Origin: Brachynemurus nebulosus
Lineage: Eukaryota > Arthropoda > Insecta > Neuroptera > Myrmeleontidae
Length of the DNA stretch: 64,000 nucleotides
Direction: 5' to 3'
Assembly: GCA_035578155.1 (NCBI GenBank)
Contig: JAPWDM010000001.1
Coordinates: forward strand, 16,966,725-17,030,724
Shown here: positions 49,267 through 61,200 of the stretch, one piece after another
Position numbering within the stretch: the stretch's first letter is position 1
Layout: each line of letters begins with the position of its first letter
Translations under genes and position numbers: made by a program
Notes under the pieces: model-generated
The model's database searches: none
Told to the model about the DNA's origin: nothing
What the model saw: only the letters and a program-made list of their open reading frames with translations

Positions 49267-51545
49267 AAAGGGTATAGCGAGGTTTCAATGGCAAAACTGC
49301 CTTTGGAGCCGAGGTTCAAAATGATGTGTGCGGTAGTAAGGGCTTTTGATATAAATACGATATATATAAGATTTAGCCCCTGACCTTGAACTGTTCTTGA
49401 GATATTCGAGAAAGTTCTCGCGGTGCAATACATTTTTTAAATTTTTATATCTCGAAAACTATAACAGCTAGAAATATAAACTAAACGGCAATCGTTAGAG
49501 AATTGTTCAAGGTATATTATATATTTCTTTCAGATTTTTGCGTGACTATTATACGTGATAAATCAATAAAAATATTTTTCATTATTATTTCTCGTACAGT
49601 TGTAATGAAGTGACACCTTTGAAAAAAATACAAAATGTTGCTTATACTATGTACTTATACTCAAAAAAGTTTCATTAAAATCAAAGAGGCGCTTTTTGAG
49701 AAATTAATAAAACACTGCCCTACTCTGTAATCTGCTCCTGACCACTACGCGGTATATATTGTGCGTATCCGAATAAAAACTACTTACGTATGTCTATTTA
49801 TATTGTTGGTTACATTGTTTGCAAAGGATAAAGAACCGAACAGACCGGTACGACACACCGTAAAAGCAATAAAATCATTATATTATCGCCCGTCCTGGTT
49901 TGTGCTCACATTAAATCTGTTTACACGTTTTTGAGGAACTGTCTGAATTTATTTATCTATTTGGATGACTTTTATAGTCATAGTACAGCTTATAGTGCTG
50001 ATCATATTGATGAATATACGGGTACACTACATATTTAGAGAACAAATGCATAGCATGGGCAAAATTCTCTTCATGGTTAATGCTAAGGGACCGAACTGAC
50101 CGGTACGATACATCGTGACAGCAATAAAGTAGTTATATTGCATACTTTATAAGTATTAAGAGCTAAAATATGACAAATTGATCAAAACACTTATTAAATC
50201 TTCTTTATCAAAACCCAATATCTAATTGACTTTAATTGTACGCAGAAATTATTAGCTACTTGAGATTTTGGTATAAGTCAAGTAGTGCAATAAAATTATA
50301 TGACAGTGACGGTCACCTGTCCCGGTCAGTCCACACACTAATTCTTAAAACCATGTTAGCCGCTTATTAAAAAAAACATTTGGGCAATTACAACAATAGT
50401 GCTGAATACATTCAATACTAGTACTGGTGGGAACATATTCAGTAAAAATGCCATAATTTCTATTATTTATATGCCGTGATTATACATGGAATTTAATAAT
50501 ATTTGGATATTTGTTTGACGTAAACGAAGATTAATTTCGGAGTTAGTTAGTTCGGTTAGATAAGAAATTGTTAATGCGAGTTGATAGAAACAAGTACATA
50601 ACACTTTTAAATCCTGTTCTTTAAGTCGCGGAAAATCGAGCACATTTGATGTTACCTTTGGTAAAATCAAATGTTACCAATGGTAACATCAAATGTTACT
50701 TTTTTAACGGTTCTAATATCGCTTTTTAACTTCTTCTCGTAAGGAATTTGGCACGGTCGTTCGAATTTTCATGTATTCTGAAACTGTATCATTTAACGGG
50801 GTATTAAATTTTAATCGTCTACTATATTTATTTTGTAAGAGAGCGACGATCAATTCAGTCAGTTCCTCATAAACGTGTTTAAACAAATTTAATATGAGGA
50901 CAAACCAGGACGGGTGATAATATAATGACTTTACTACTGTTACGGTATGTCGTACTGGTCTGTTCGGTTCTTTATCCTTTGTAAACAATGTAACCAACAA
51001 TGAATAAACACATACGTAAGTAGTTTTTATCCGAATACGCACAATATATACCATATATACCACGTAGTGGTCAGGAGCGGATTACAGAGTAGGGCAGTGT
51101 TTTATTAATTTCTCAAAAAGCGCCTCTTTGATTTTGATGAAACTTTTTTGAGTGTAAGTACATAGTATGAGCAACATTTTGTATTTTTTTCAAAGGTGTC
51201 ACTTCATTACAACTGTACGAGAAATAATAATGAAAAATATTTTTATTGATTTATCACGTATAATAGTCACGCAAAAATCTGAAAAAAATATATAATATAC
51301 CTTGAACAATTCTCTAACGATTGCCGTTTAGTTTATATTTCTAGCTTTTATAGTTTTCGAGATATAAAAATTTAAAAAATGTATTGCACCGCGAGAACTT
51401 TCTTGAATATCTCAAGAAAAGTTCAAGGTCAGGGGCTAAATCTTATATATATCGTATTTACATCAAAAGCCCTTACTACCGCACACATCATTTTGAACCT
51501 CGGCCCCAAAGGCAGTTTTGCCATTGAAACCTCGCTATATCCTTT
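49267..51545 (-). mobile_element. 2.28-kb foldback transposon with ~690-bp arms
   Basis: The left arm (49,267-49,948) and right arm (50,852-51,545) are inverted copies with few mismatches. The outer ends read AAGGGTATAGCGAGGTTTCA and, on the other strand, AAGGATATAGCGAGGTTTCA. The right arm holds the start of a transposase-like frame that continues into the unique middle. The left arm is therefore probably an inverted copy of the element's coding-side end rather than an original TIR. A third short copy of the GACCGGTACGAYACAYCGT box lies at 50,098. No clear target duplication. Confidence 0.75.
50467..50920 (-). pseudogene. Transposase-like relic inside the foldback element
   Basis: Two minus-strand frames adjoin with a frameshift at about 50,670-50,713. 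The first ends LLQNKYSRRLKFNTPLNDTV then SEYMKIRTTVPNSLREEV. The second has DFPRLKEQDLKVLCTCFYQL then ALTISYLTEL. The order, INKY-x-P followed by a weak helical linker and FP-x-L-x-E-x-x-L-x-x-x-T-x-G-x-YQL-x-x-A-x-SY, matches a conserved region I recall from arthropod DDE-transposase-like proteins with a C-terminal zinc-binding tail. The catalytic triad is not visible, and the downstream Cys/His part is lost after YNHGI. The family assignment is from memory. Confidence 0.4.
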
Positions 51546-51945
51546 CCGCGAATAAATCTTTCAATTATACAAAGTAGAGTTTAACAAAATATAATTTTCA
51601 TACTTTATGTCTAAGGAAATTAAATGTTTTTCATGTTTCGTCTACAAGTAAACTACACCAGACCTTAAATATATACATATATTTACATAAATGTCACATT
51701 TTTGGAAACAGGATATAACATAATAACAACAACATTAATATAAATATAAATAAACTAAACAAAATTTATTTTTAAATAAAATTTCAAAAAATTTAATTTC
51801 ATTTTTATGTTCGAAAACCAAACATTTTAATTAAATTTTTGTTTTGACATAAAAATAATGGATGAAAAATAAATTTTAACAAAAAGAAAAAAAATGGGAA
51901 GAATTAACTTTTTCAAATACTATCTACACTTTAAAACTACGAAAT

Positions 51946-52063
51946 TTATATATGGTAAACAATATTAGTATCAGCAAATTGAGTGACAGACGGACGATAC
52001 ACCTTCACATGTTTAACACCCGTCAGCAAACAAACGGATACATTATCAACAGGAACAAAACTC
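51946..52063 (-). CDS. Candidate terminal exon, gene unidentified
   Basis: After the acceptor-like ATATACCTTTGTCAG, a minus-strand frame reads SFVPVDNVSVCLLTGVKHVK then VYRPSVTQFADTNIVYHI and stops at TAA (51,946-51,948). Val/Thr/Asp-rich composition with varied third bases looks more like coding DNA than its surroundings. Its relation to the LKILP-type pseudo-exon ~140 bp upstream is unknown. No family recognised. Confidence 0.3.
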
Positions 52064-52196
52064 CTGACAAAGGTATATCATCATTTCAATTACTGGAGCG
52101 GAAAGAGATTAAACATTTATTAAATCAAATGTGAATTACAGTAAAACATATACAGAATTACTTTCAGTCAAAAACTATGTAATTTAAACATTAAAA

Positions 52197-52258
52197 CTAT
52201 ATGGTCCGCGCACTTTCACAGTAAACTTTCCCAGGGTCCGGCAATATTTTTAAAGAAT
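52197..52258 (-). pseudogene. Degenerate paralogue of the 46-kb exon
   Basis: SLKILPDPGKVYCESARTI followed by TAG repeats the core of the 46-kb exon. Upstream is a T-rich run instead of matching codons, and downstream similarity ends at the stop. Flanking DNA up to about 52,430 also resembles 46,260-46,440 (GATCGACCT region), so a block of at least 250 bp was duplicated and has since decayed. Confidence 0.5.
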
Positions 52259-53338
52259 TTAAAAAAAAAAAGAGCGAAAAAACTTTATATAAATTTTATG
52301 ATCATCTTCTATATAAAATTTTCTACAAATGTTTATAAAAACCAACACACAGAGAGTGTATTTAGCGATATAGCGATCGACCTTTATGATTGTTCTAATT
52401 ATTCACAGATACTGTAAACACTAATCGTAAGGTTTTCAAAAAAATAAAAAGGAAGATAATTGATATAAAAAATAAAATGCTTATGGATATAAAAAATGTT
52501 AAATATTTTCAAAAACTATTTCAACACAACTTTTCGAAAAGAAAATTCAATTTTTATTTCCCATTAAACCACTTTCGAGCTTCTATCATCCTTAATATTT
52601 TCATTAAATCCAAAATTAAATTTGTTTTATTTTGGTACATTCTTAAACAAATTTTACTGTATTTTATTACAAACATGCATACTTCTCTTATTGCCCAAAT
52701 AATACTTTAAAACGCTAAAAACCATAATAAATCATGAATAATTTGTTTGCATTTTAATTCACGGCAATTTTAAAATGGAGAATCACTTTAAATGACACAA
52801 GTAAAAGTACCTATATACAGTATGTTCCATTTTAATACATACATGCGATTTACATATCGATTCATAATATTGAGTTACAACAAAGAAAAAGTTAGGTAAT
52901 GTGTTATGGACAAAATAATATGAAATGTTGTACCTATTTAATATAATAATGAAACTATTACTATGGTTTTAATAAGAATACCTACAGAACAATTAAAAAA
53001 GTATAGTAGCAATTTTTCGACAATTTTCGTAGGTATGCGTATAGTTATGTAAATCCAAGAAGCATTCGTTTATCTTTTGAAAAAAAAAATCCTAATATAA
53101 AATGTTTATGTACGACTGAATCATAGAAGCTTTTTACAGTGTTAAAAAAGTGTACTTTATGGCACAAGTTGCATAATGTAAAACCAAAGCACTAGTGCCA
53201 TAAAGAATGATCTGCTTAATGAATTTTAACATCAATTTTATAAAAAACAAAAAAAATTTAACTTTACTTATGTGCCATATTTACAAATTTATTCATAATT
53301 AATATTAATTACACAATTTGTACTATATTATTAATATT

Positions 53339-53826
53339 TTTTTATTACTCATGCGGGAGAAGTACTAACTTGGCGCACATATTTCTGTACGCAAAATGGC
53401 TGTTTGCCAACTGTACTCTTCCCGCATACTTTTTTGCGTGTGGAAAGTAACTTTGCACACGCAAATTGACAATAAAACACGCAAAATTTAATCAAAACAC
53501 GCAAAGCCGCCTCTTAATTTTTCATTTAATAAATATTTCATAATTATTTCTATAGAAACCACCAACAAAGTAATTTAAACGGTAATTAATTCAGAAAAAA
53601 AGACGAACACTCAAAAATATAATTTTAAAAAGTAATATAAATGTCAAAAATAATGATAGTAATAGAAAAAAGTATGTGAAATTCGTAATAAAAAATAGTA
53701 TGTGCAACTCGTGCGGGATTGTCGATTGCCCTACTCAAGCGAATGAGCGCACTCACTACGTTCGTGCGCTCAACTTCGCTTTCGTGGGCAATCGACAATT
53801 TCCCGCACTTATTGCACAATATACTA
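53339..53826 (-). repeat. Dispersed hairpin repeat, copy 2 (inverted relative to 12,263)
   Basis: Reverse complement of 12,263-12,706. It carries a ~98-bp hairpin at 53,711-53,808 with stems GTGCGGGATTGTCGATTGCCC-like and its mirror GGGCAATCGACAAT..CCCGCAC. The stem is better conserved than in copy 1. Confidence 0.78.
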
Positions 53827-54072
53827 TTTAATATCTAAAATTTTCTATACCAACTATGTACATGTAAAATAAATTTTTTATCTAGACGACAGATTTATAA
53901 ATTCGATTTTTATCGACAATAAAGAATTTGACTTTATGAACTCGCTTTTTTAATGGCTTCTCTTGTAAGTTCGCTCGGCCATAAACCCGGCTCAAAATTC
54001 TTCATTATTTACTTGTTGTATAAATGATTATTAAAAAACGATATATTTTGTTTTATTCGGTATTTCTTTTTT

Positions 54073-54199
54073 AGCGAATTTCCAGAAAGAATTCTGGAAA
54101 TTCAGCTATTACAGTAGGTCTCATGACGGGACTTGAGCCCGGCACTATGGCAGAAATTTGTTTTGAGGCCCCTAGAACCCAAAAATAATATTCACTAAA

Positions 54200-54283
<84 letters not shown>

Positions 54284-54550
54284 ATATGTATCAGCACGAT
54301 AGCTCTTCAGGAAAAACCGCTAGCTTTACGAAATTTGGTGACAACGTTGGAAATCCAGAAATCTTGGATGAGTTCTTCAGCCAGACATGTCGGATGCCAG
54401 GAACATGACTTTTGTTCTTGAAAAAAATTAGTTTTTTGCCAAAATTTGCTATAATTTAAAAGTTTTCGCCACAGTTTTTTACACCATTGCAAAGACGGAA
54501 AAAAATCACATAAAAAAGGTTTTTGAACTATTATTCTAGGTTAGCTAGTT
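54073..54550 (+). mobile_element. TA-microsatellite element, 3'-truncated copy
   Basis: It starts TTTAGCGAATTTCCAGAAAG, has a TA/TATG array at 54,202-54,290, and follows the family to about 54,550 (TAGCTAGTTTTTGAGAAAA). There it stops without the GCTGCGACAG end. A GC-rich imperfect inverted repeat (CCACTACCGGGGCGG / CCTCCGGCGGTGGG) follows at about 54,580-54,626. Confidence 0.75.
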
Positions 54551-54870
54551 TTTGAGAAAATAAGAAAACAAGTTCTGGACCCACCATCCACTACCGGGGC
54601 GGTTCTAGAAACCTCCGGCGGTGGGTGGAGACTCATATTTGTTTAAAATATTTCTTGAGTTTGTTGGTGCCAAATTGATTTATTCTGAAACTAAAACAAA
54701 TCTTCAATTTATATACGTTAATGACTTATTCTTTTCAAGCCTGAATACCTCAAAAAACGGCAATTTTGTGATTGACTTTCCACTTATCATCAAAACTATA
54801 AAGCACTTCTAACAATCTTAGGTTGATGAAATTCGACAGAGTTGTAGAATTTGAAGCATAAATAAAGAGA

Positions 54871-55186
54871 AATACCCCTGTCGCAGCATCCTGCATAACA
54901 TAGCGAATTTCCATTCACAAAAGTACGTTTTTCTCGGAAACTAGTTGATATAGAGTAATTGTAAATAAAAAAACCTTCTTTATGTGATTTTTCCGCCTCA
55001 TTCCGCCAAATTTTTTTCACGAAAAATTTCATTTCACGAAAAAAATTTGGCGGAATGAGGCGGAAAAATCACAAAAAGAAGGTTTTTTTTATTTACAATT
55101 ACTCTATATCAACTAGTTTCCGAGAAAAACGTACTTTTGTAAATGAAAATTCGCTATGTTATGTAGGATGCTGCGACAGGGGTATT
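54871..55186. repeat. 316-bp palindrome of two family 3' halves, head to head
   Basis: It begins AATACCCCTGTCGCAGCATC and ends with the mirrored GATGCTGCGACAGGGGTATT. The arms are almost identical for ~150 bp around a short centre near 55,028 (AAATTTCATTT). Each arm equals the right half of the TA-microsatellite element without its array. Confidence 0.88.
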
Positions 55187-55818
55187 TGAATTGAAGCAGA
55201 CTTACATTTTGGCTGGTTCGATTAGCATCAAAATTCTACATACCACATATTTGTAGATTGGCAGGAGGATCCCCATAAACACTTCTAATATGAAAAGCGA
55301 AGAGAAAATATAATAAAAAAACCTGTACAACATTGCTACAAACTTATTTTACACATTTTCTGTCTCTTTCGAAATGATATATTATCCATTGCATTAAATT
55401 TTTGAATAGTGAATTAAAGTAAGAGCACAAATAAAAATCTGGAATGAGAAAAATACACAACACAACGCTGGCTGGGTGAACAATCTAAACCGTTAACTAC
55501 AATGGTATGGTGAAACATAAATTTGTATTTAGCAAATATATATAATTATGTTCATTAATAATTGTCACAAGTACACCTGTTAATAAATAATAGCATATTA
55601 CAGCAATGGCTTTCTAGTGTACCTAATACATAAATCAAACTTGCTATATAATATCTAACGAAAATACTTACAATACAGCGTAATGGTTACAAAAAATTTG
55701 AAGAATGATTAAAATTATTGTTTAAAATTCTGAATGGTTTCTAGCATGAAATTTTTTTTTGGAATTGTTGGGGAAGACTTTTGTTTCAAGTGTGTGGAAT
55801 TTTGGCAATAGACTCCAT

Positions 55819-56161
55819 AATACCCCTGTCGCAGCATCCTGCATAACATAGCGAATTTCCGTTTATAAAAATTAGTTTTTCTCGGAAACTAGTTGACATA
55901 GAATAATAGTTTAAAGAGCTTTTTTATGTAACTTTTTCTCCTCTTTTAAATGGTGTAAAAAAATTTGGCAAAAATTTTTGAATAAGTGGAAATTTTGGCA
56001 AAAAACTAATTTTTTGCAAGAACAAAAACCATGTTCCTGGCATCCGACGTGTCTGGCTGAAGAACTCATCCAAGATTTTTGGACTTCCAACGTTGTCACC
56101 AAATTTCGTAACCCTAGGACGTTTCGTTCGAGAGTTATCGTGCTGATACATAAATACATAA

Positions 56162-56196
<35 letters not shown>

Positions 56197-56321
56197 AATT
56201 TTAGTGAATATTATTTTCGGTTTCTAGGGACCTCAAAACAAATTTCTGCCATAGTCCCGGGCTCAAGTCCCGTCATGAGACCTACTGTAATAGCTGAATT
56301 TCCATTCTGGAAATTCGCTAA
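55819..56321 (-). mobile_element. TA-microsatellite element, full-length minus-strand copy
   Basis: It runs from AATACCCCTGTCGCAGCATC to CTGGAAATTCGCTA, reverse of the 39,535 copy, with a short TA array at 56,166-56,196. The 119-codon plus-strand frame across it is not a gene. CCCGGGCTCAAGTCCCG near 56,257 resembles a tRNA T arm. Confidence 0.85.
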
Positions 56322-56553
56322 AAATAAAGAAACTTAAAAACTAAAAGAAGATATTTAAATAATATGATCTGTTTCCAAGGAAAAGACTAGTGGCATTCTA
56401 TGGAAACTCGAATTAAAATTTAACGTACATTGAAATTCGCTGTCAGGAATATTATGTTTCATTTGAAATTTTAATTAATCATCAATAATGAAACAAAAAT
56501 AAAACTAAGCATATAGAAAATTGATATGTACCTACATTTCGTATTCGACACGA

Positions 56554-57015
56554 GTACGATATCCGAGGCGACAAAATTTGACAAGCGGATCTGATAGATT
56601 TTGGCATTCTAAGCAAAAAATAAAGAGTAAAAAATTTTGTAATTCGCCTTAGTTTTCGAGATACTGATCGTTAAACTTGTATTTAAGGTTACCCTTTGCC
56701 CGAAAGTTAGGCTAGTTATGACAATAAACTTCGATTTTTGATATAAATATATTTCACCAATATTTCATATATTACTTGTATTTGTGTATGATGTAACATT
56801 TTGGTGAAATATTGGTGAAATATAGTTATATCAAAAATCGAAGTTTATTGTCAAAACTGGCCTAACCTTCGGGCAAAGGGTAACCTTAAATACAAGTTTA
56901 ACGATCGATATCTCGAAAACTTAGGCTTTCAAAATTTTTTACTCTATATTTTTTACTTAGAATGTCAAAATCTATCAGATCCGCTTGTCAAATTTTGTCG
57001 CTTCGGATATCGTAC
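56554..57015. repeat. 462-bp foldback, arms about 215 bp
   Basis: GTACGATATCCGAGGCGACA at the left mirrors the right end GTCGCTTCGGATATCGTAC. Arms pair through AAGTTTAACGATC and AATCGAAGTTTATTGTCA to a centre near 56,785, with a few mismatches. No open frame; no clear target duplication. Confidence 0.85.
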
Positions 57016-57414
57016 TCTCCATTCGTATTCACTTAAGGTTTCCAATCGTTCTTGAACTTTCAATGATTACGATAAATTTTAATCTACATTGATAAAGAAA
57101 AATTAAACCAACGTTGGTTTCCCAGTTTTTATTTTCACTAAATATATAAAACAAACAAGACATTCAGTTTGATTTGATAATTTAGTTTTTCCTGCCCCAA
57201 AAGACACTCTTTAGTCTATCACGAGTGTCACTCGCCGCCCTGCACTACATCACTCTTTCGATTTAATAGACGCACTTGTATTTATTCAAGTATATTTTCT
57301 TCAAATCGTTTTCCTATCTTATGCTTTCATCTGTCATAATGTGTTCAGCAAAAATGGCAGATATTTTATGTGTTGCAATATCTGCGCATATTTTTGACGA
57401 AAACTGAAATACCA

Positions 57415-57500
57415 AACGCACGACAATAATCATCTGTAAAGTCGAACGAATGACAAAAATCATCTTCAAAACCAAACGAATGACAAAAATCATCTGCTTT
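57415..57500 (-). repeat. 30-bp minisatellite, three units
   Basis: ATCATCTG/T recurs at 57,429, 57,459 and 57,489. The unit is GAATGACAAAAATCATCT plus a variable CAAARCC-like part. It keeps the minus-strand frame open as a repeated ten-residue phrase (KMIFVIRLVL-like), but there is no gene evidence. Confidence 0.75.
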
Positions 57501-58152
57501 GCAGATGGCAAAGACGAACGCAGCCCAAATTTTATGAATTGTCAAAATCGAAATGAACTTTGTTGCTAACAGTAGTAACTTTGTAAGTCACTAGTTGACG
57601 TATCTAAATTCTGACCAATAGGTCGGCTAATTAACACGAAATTCTCGTAAATCTATGCCTTCCTTTAAAATCATTCTATCCATTAATAGAAACAAAGTCA
57701 GCGAATTAAGATAAATGAAAAACAACTTCGTAACCAAACTGAACAAACTTTCACTCTTAGTTTACAAATACATTGTAAAATAAAATCAATGCAGAATTTC
57801 ATAAATTACTGTAAGTTTTACTTTTTACTACACTTACTGGTTAGTCCAAAAAATATAACAGATTTTGTGTAACAAATTAAAACACTCAAGAAATATTAAT
57901 GATATACTTTATTTTACTGAAAGCAATAATTGATAGTATTTGAAAAAAATAGAAATAAATACAAAAAACTTAATTATCAGATACGTATACTTAATTTAGT
58001 TAATCTCAACTTTTATACTTATTAGATAGGTACTTAGAAAATAAGTGCTTCAATGTTTCATTCAGTTGAAAACTTGAATTTAGTTCATTTCCATAAATTG
58101 AACTATACAGCCAAAAAAGTTTCTTAATTTACGAAAAAATAAATATGATTTC

Positions 58153-58158
58153 TTTATT
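58153..58158 (-). terminator. Candidate polyadenylation signal of the Ly6-like gene
   Basis: AATAAA on the minus strand, 14 bases past the TAA at 58,172-58,174. Placement suits a very short 3' UTR. Confidence 0.4.
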
Positions 58159-58171
58159 TAAGAAAATATTT

Positions 58172-58203
58172 TTATCTAACGGGTCCCTCAATGTCTTTTG
58201 GAC
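58172..58203 (-). CDS. Ly6-like gene, last exon
   Basis: The acceptor AATTATTTCAG precedes GTCCAAAAGACATTGAGGGA, giving GPKDIEGPVR then TAA. The intron before it is 182 bp. Confidence 0.5.
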
Positions 58204-61200
58204 CTGAAATAATTATGAAATTATTAGATTGTTAATACTCGTATTTGAGAAACAACGAAACAAGAATATTTAAAATCAGTGATAGTTTATTTTGTGGTAA
58301 TATTCTTGAAAAAATGATTAAAATAATACAGTGATATTTGAGTCTTTGAATATAAAATCATATAAAATGCAAAAGCAGTATTTACCTTCATTACATAAAT
58401 TCGTCTCACATTCTTTGCATGTATACATTTTCGTTTTACGAGTCGCATGTTTACATATACCTTTAATCATGCAAGCACGCATTATCACGCTTTTTTCTAA
58501 ATATAAAAAAAAATTTAAATTGATACAGAAAATTTCAGACTTTACTATCGATTTAAAAGAGCCATTTATTTATCATTGGAGTAATAGAGACGGGTCATGT
58601 AAAAAAAAATTGTCTAATAAAATGATCAATTTTTATAAGAAATAAGTCCGTCGGAGTTTTTATCTAACATTCAAGCTATACATATCAGTGATTGTGGTAC
58701 CCAATGAGTTATTCTTATTATACGTATAGCCTGGACGGCTTGCCCGTACCAGCAATACAATACATATTTTACGTAACATTGTCAATGTGAGCTTACGTAC
58801 AAACACTATTTACTGTGAGTACGTACAAGATGTTCCAAGATTAACCATTCCGGAAATTTTCAATTGGATATTTCACGATTTAAAAACTCAAATAAATAAC
58901 TTTGAAGACGAAATCATCGACGTCCAGCACGAAACAAATGGAATATATATGAAATTTAGATCCATAGAAACATGCAACGAATAATTAACCCAAACAAGAG
59001 GAGAGGGGAAAGTCAAGAAACAAGATGGAAATATTGTACCAATTATCATCACTTTAGCCGGTATCGGTATTAAAAGAATCAAGATATGTCGAATACTATT
59101 TGAACTACCAAATTCAGAAATTGCTAGACACCTAGTCAAATATGGTGATGTCCAGAAGGTAGAAGACGAATACTGGTCAACAAGCGTTGCACCCCAGAAA
59201 CTTAGGTACAAAACTGGGAACCGATTGGTGATTTGTAAATTAACGAAACATATACCATCATTCGAAATCATAGCAGGAAATCGTGCCTTAATCGTCTATG
59301 ACGGACAACCGAAAACATTTTCCTACTGTATGAGCTCAGACCATCTAATTGCAAAGTGTCCAAGTAGACCAGCAAACAAACCGACCTATAACACTGTAGT
59401 TAGAGGAGATCATGAAATTTCAGTCGAAGAATACCCCACCCAAAATACACTGGCAATTAATACCGAACCACCACAGACAATCAACCAAGATCATGAATAC
59501 GAAACAAGGAACCAATCCACCGCCATCAAAAGGCCATTAGAAAACCCATCCAACGAAACAGTTAGTGAAGAGGCAACCTCTAGTGATCTCTCAAACAAGC
59601 AAAACCATAGAGAAAAGAAAAATAAGATCACGAACAACGATTTAGATGACCAATCACAAGAGGAAGACTCGGTCCAAGAAATAGAACTACCAACGTCAGA
59701 AATAGTAGAACGAACTTAGTTTCAAACACTAAGTGCAATTAGAAATTACGTGGAATGTCAATATAATCCGTACAAAATCACTACTGAAGAGTTACATAAT
59801 CTAATATTGCACTGTCAAAAATCTAGAAACATTATTGAAACAATCAGTGAAATCACCGAAAATCTAGAAGATCTTAAAGAAACATTACAATTGATTAGGA
59901 CACAAATCAAAGGAGACAGGAGGACCAAATCGCGCATTACAAAAATCATCAACATCTTGTGTCTTATTTCATGTCCTATAAAAACAAATCAGACACCGTT
60001 GCTAGTTAAAATTGACCGGTAACGGACATTAATTAAACATTGAAAATTTTAAAAGGAAAGCACCAGTCCCCTACCATCGGGGCCTTTTATTTTTCCTAAT
60101 TTCTTTATTTTCAATTTTAGAGAAAAATGCCAAGAATACTTTTTTTCTCTAAATATTTGAAAATATTGGAATTAAGCGAAAAAAATTTGCTTTTCTTTTT
60201 TCAAATGTTACAAAGTACAATTAACAAACTTGAAACATGGGCAAATACCAATGGACATAAATTCTCCACAACTAAAACTAAATGCTTGCATTTTAGTCGC
60301 TCAAAAAGAAGAACTCGGGAACCGTTGACGTTATATCTATATAATCAACCATTGGAATACGTAGACACACACAAGTTTTTAGGACTAACTGTTGACTGTC
60401 AACTTAACTGGAAAACCCATCTAAAGGAACTCAAACGTAAATGCTTAGACAGTATAAATCTATTAAGAGTTTTGGGAGCATCAGCCAAATCATCCAATAG
60501 AGATCTGCTTTTGCGACTATACAAAGTGCTTATCGAATCACAACTAAATTATGGCTGTATCATATATGGATCAGCAAAAACACGGGATCTTAATATTCTA
60601 AATCCCATACAAAATATTTGCCTACGACTTATCACAGGGATGTATCACATTTGCCTTACCAACAGTGTATTAAGTGACACTGGAGAAATGCCTCTTGCTT
60701 ACAAGCAAAGTCAACAAGCTCTAAATTACTATCTCAGAATCAAATCCCTTAATGCTCATTCAGTCGAAACTATATTAGACGGAAAAAAGGATAACTGGTT
60801 GTATGCCCACAATACAGCAACACCAAAACCTCTTTCGATCAGGTTACAAATTATGCAGAAACAGTATCACCTAAATAACTTTGGCAATGTAATAAAAAGA
60901 CACATCCTAAAGATCTTCCATGGCTACGCGGAAAAATAAATTACATAGATCAACTCACCAAATATTCCAAAGATACAACATCTCCGGTAGTCTACAAACA
61001 AAAATTCCTCGACATCAAATCACATTATCACAACGCTAGTTATTTCTTCACAGATGGGGCGAAAAATAACGATCTCGTGGGGTGTGCATTTGTATATAAT
61101 GACGTGGTCAAATCATTCTGTTTACCAGCATCCTGTAGTTCATATTCCGCGGAATTGCATGCAATCAACCAAGCCTTATACTATAGCAACACTAACACAC

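Noticed and set aside
55911..56337. Overlapping frames of 82-119 codons on both strands
   Set aside because: All lie in a TA-microsatellite element copy, are not conserved in frame in the other copies, and overlap each other.
57314..57511. 65-codon minus-strand frame with a repeated ten-residue phrase
   Set aside because: The repetition comes from a 30-bp minisatellite, which preserves any frame; no splice or coding support.
58386..58496. First read as the Cys-rich tail of a piggyBac transposase
   Set aside because: The phase-matched neighbouring exons and the C-P-x-G-x-C plus LCN pattern fit Ly6/uPAR better, and no piggyBac catalytic domain lies upstream.
58331..58645. 104-codon plus-strand frame
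   Set aside because: It is the antisense shadow of the Ly6-like exon B and its introns; the minus strand carries splice sites and the Cys pattern.
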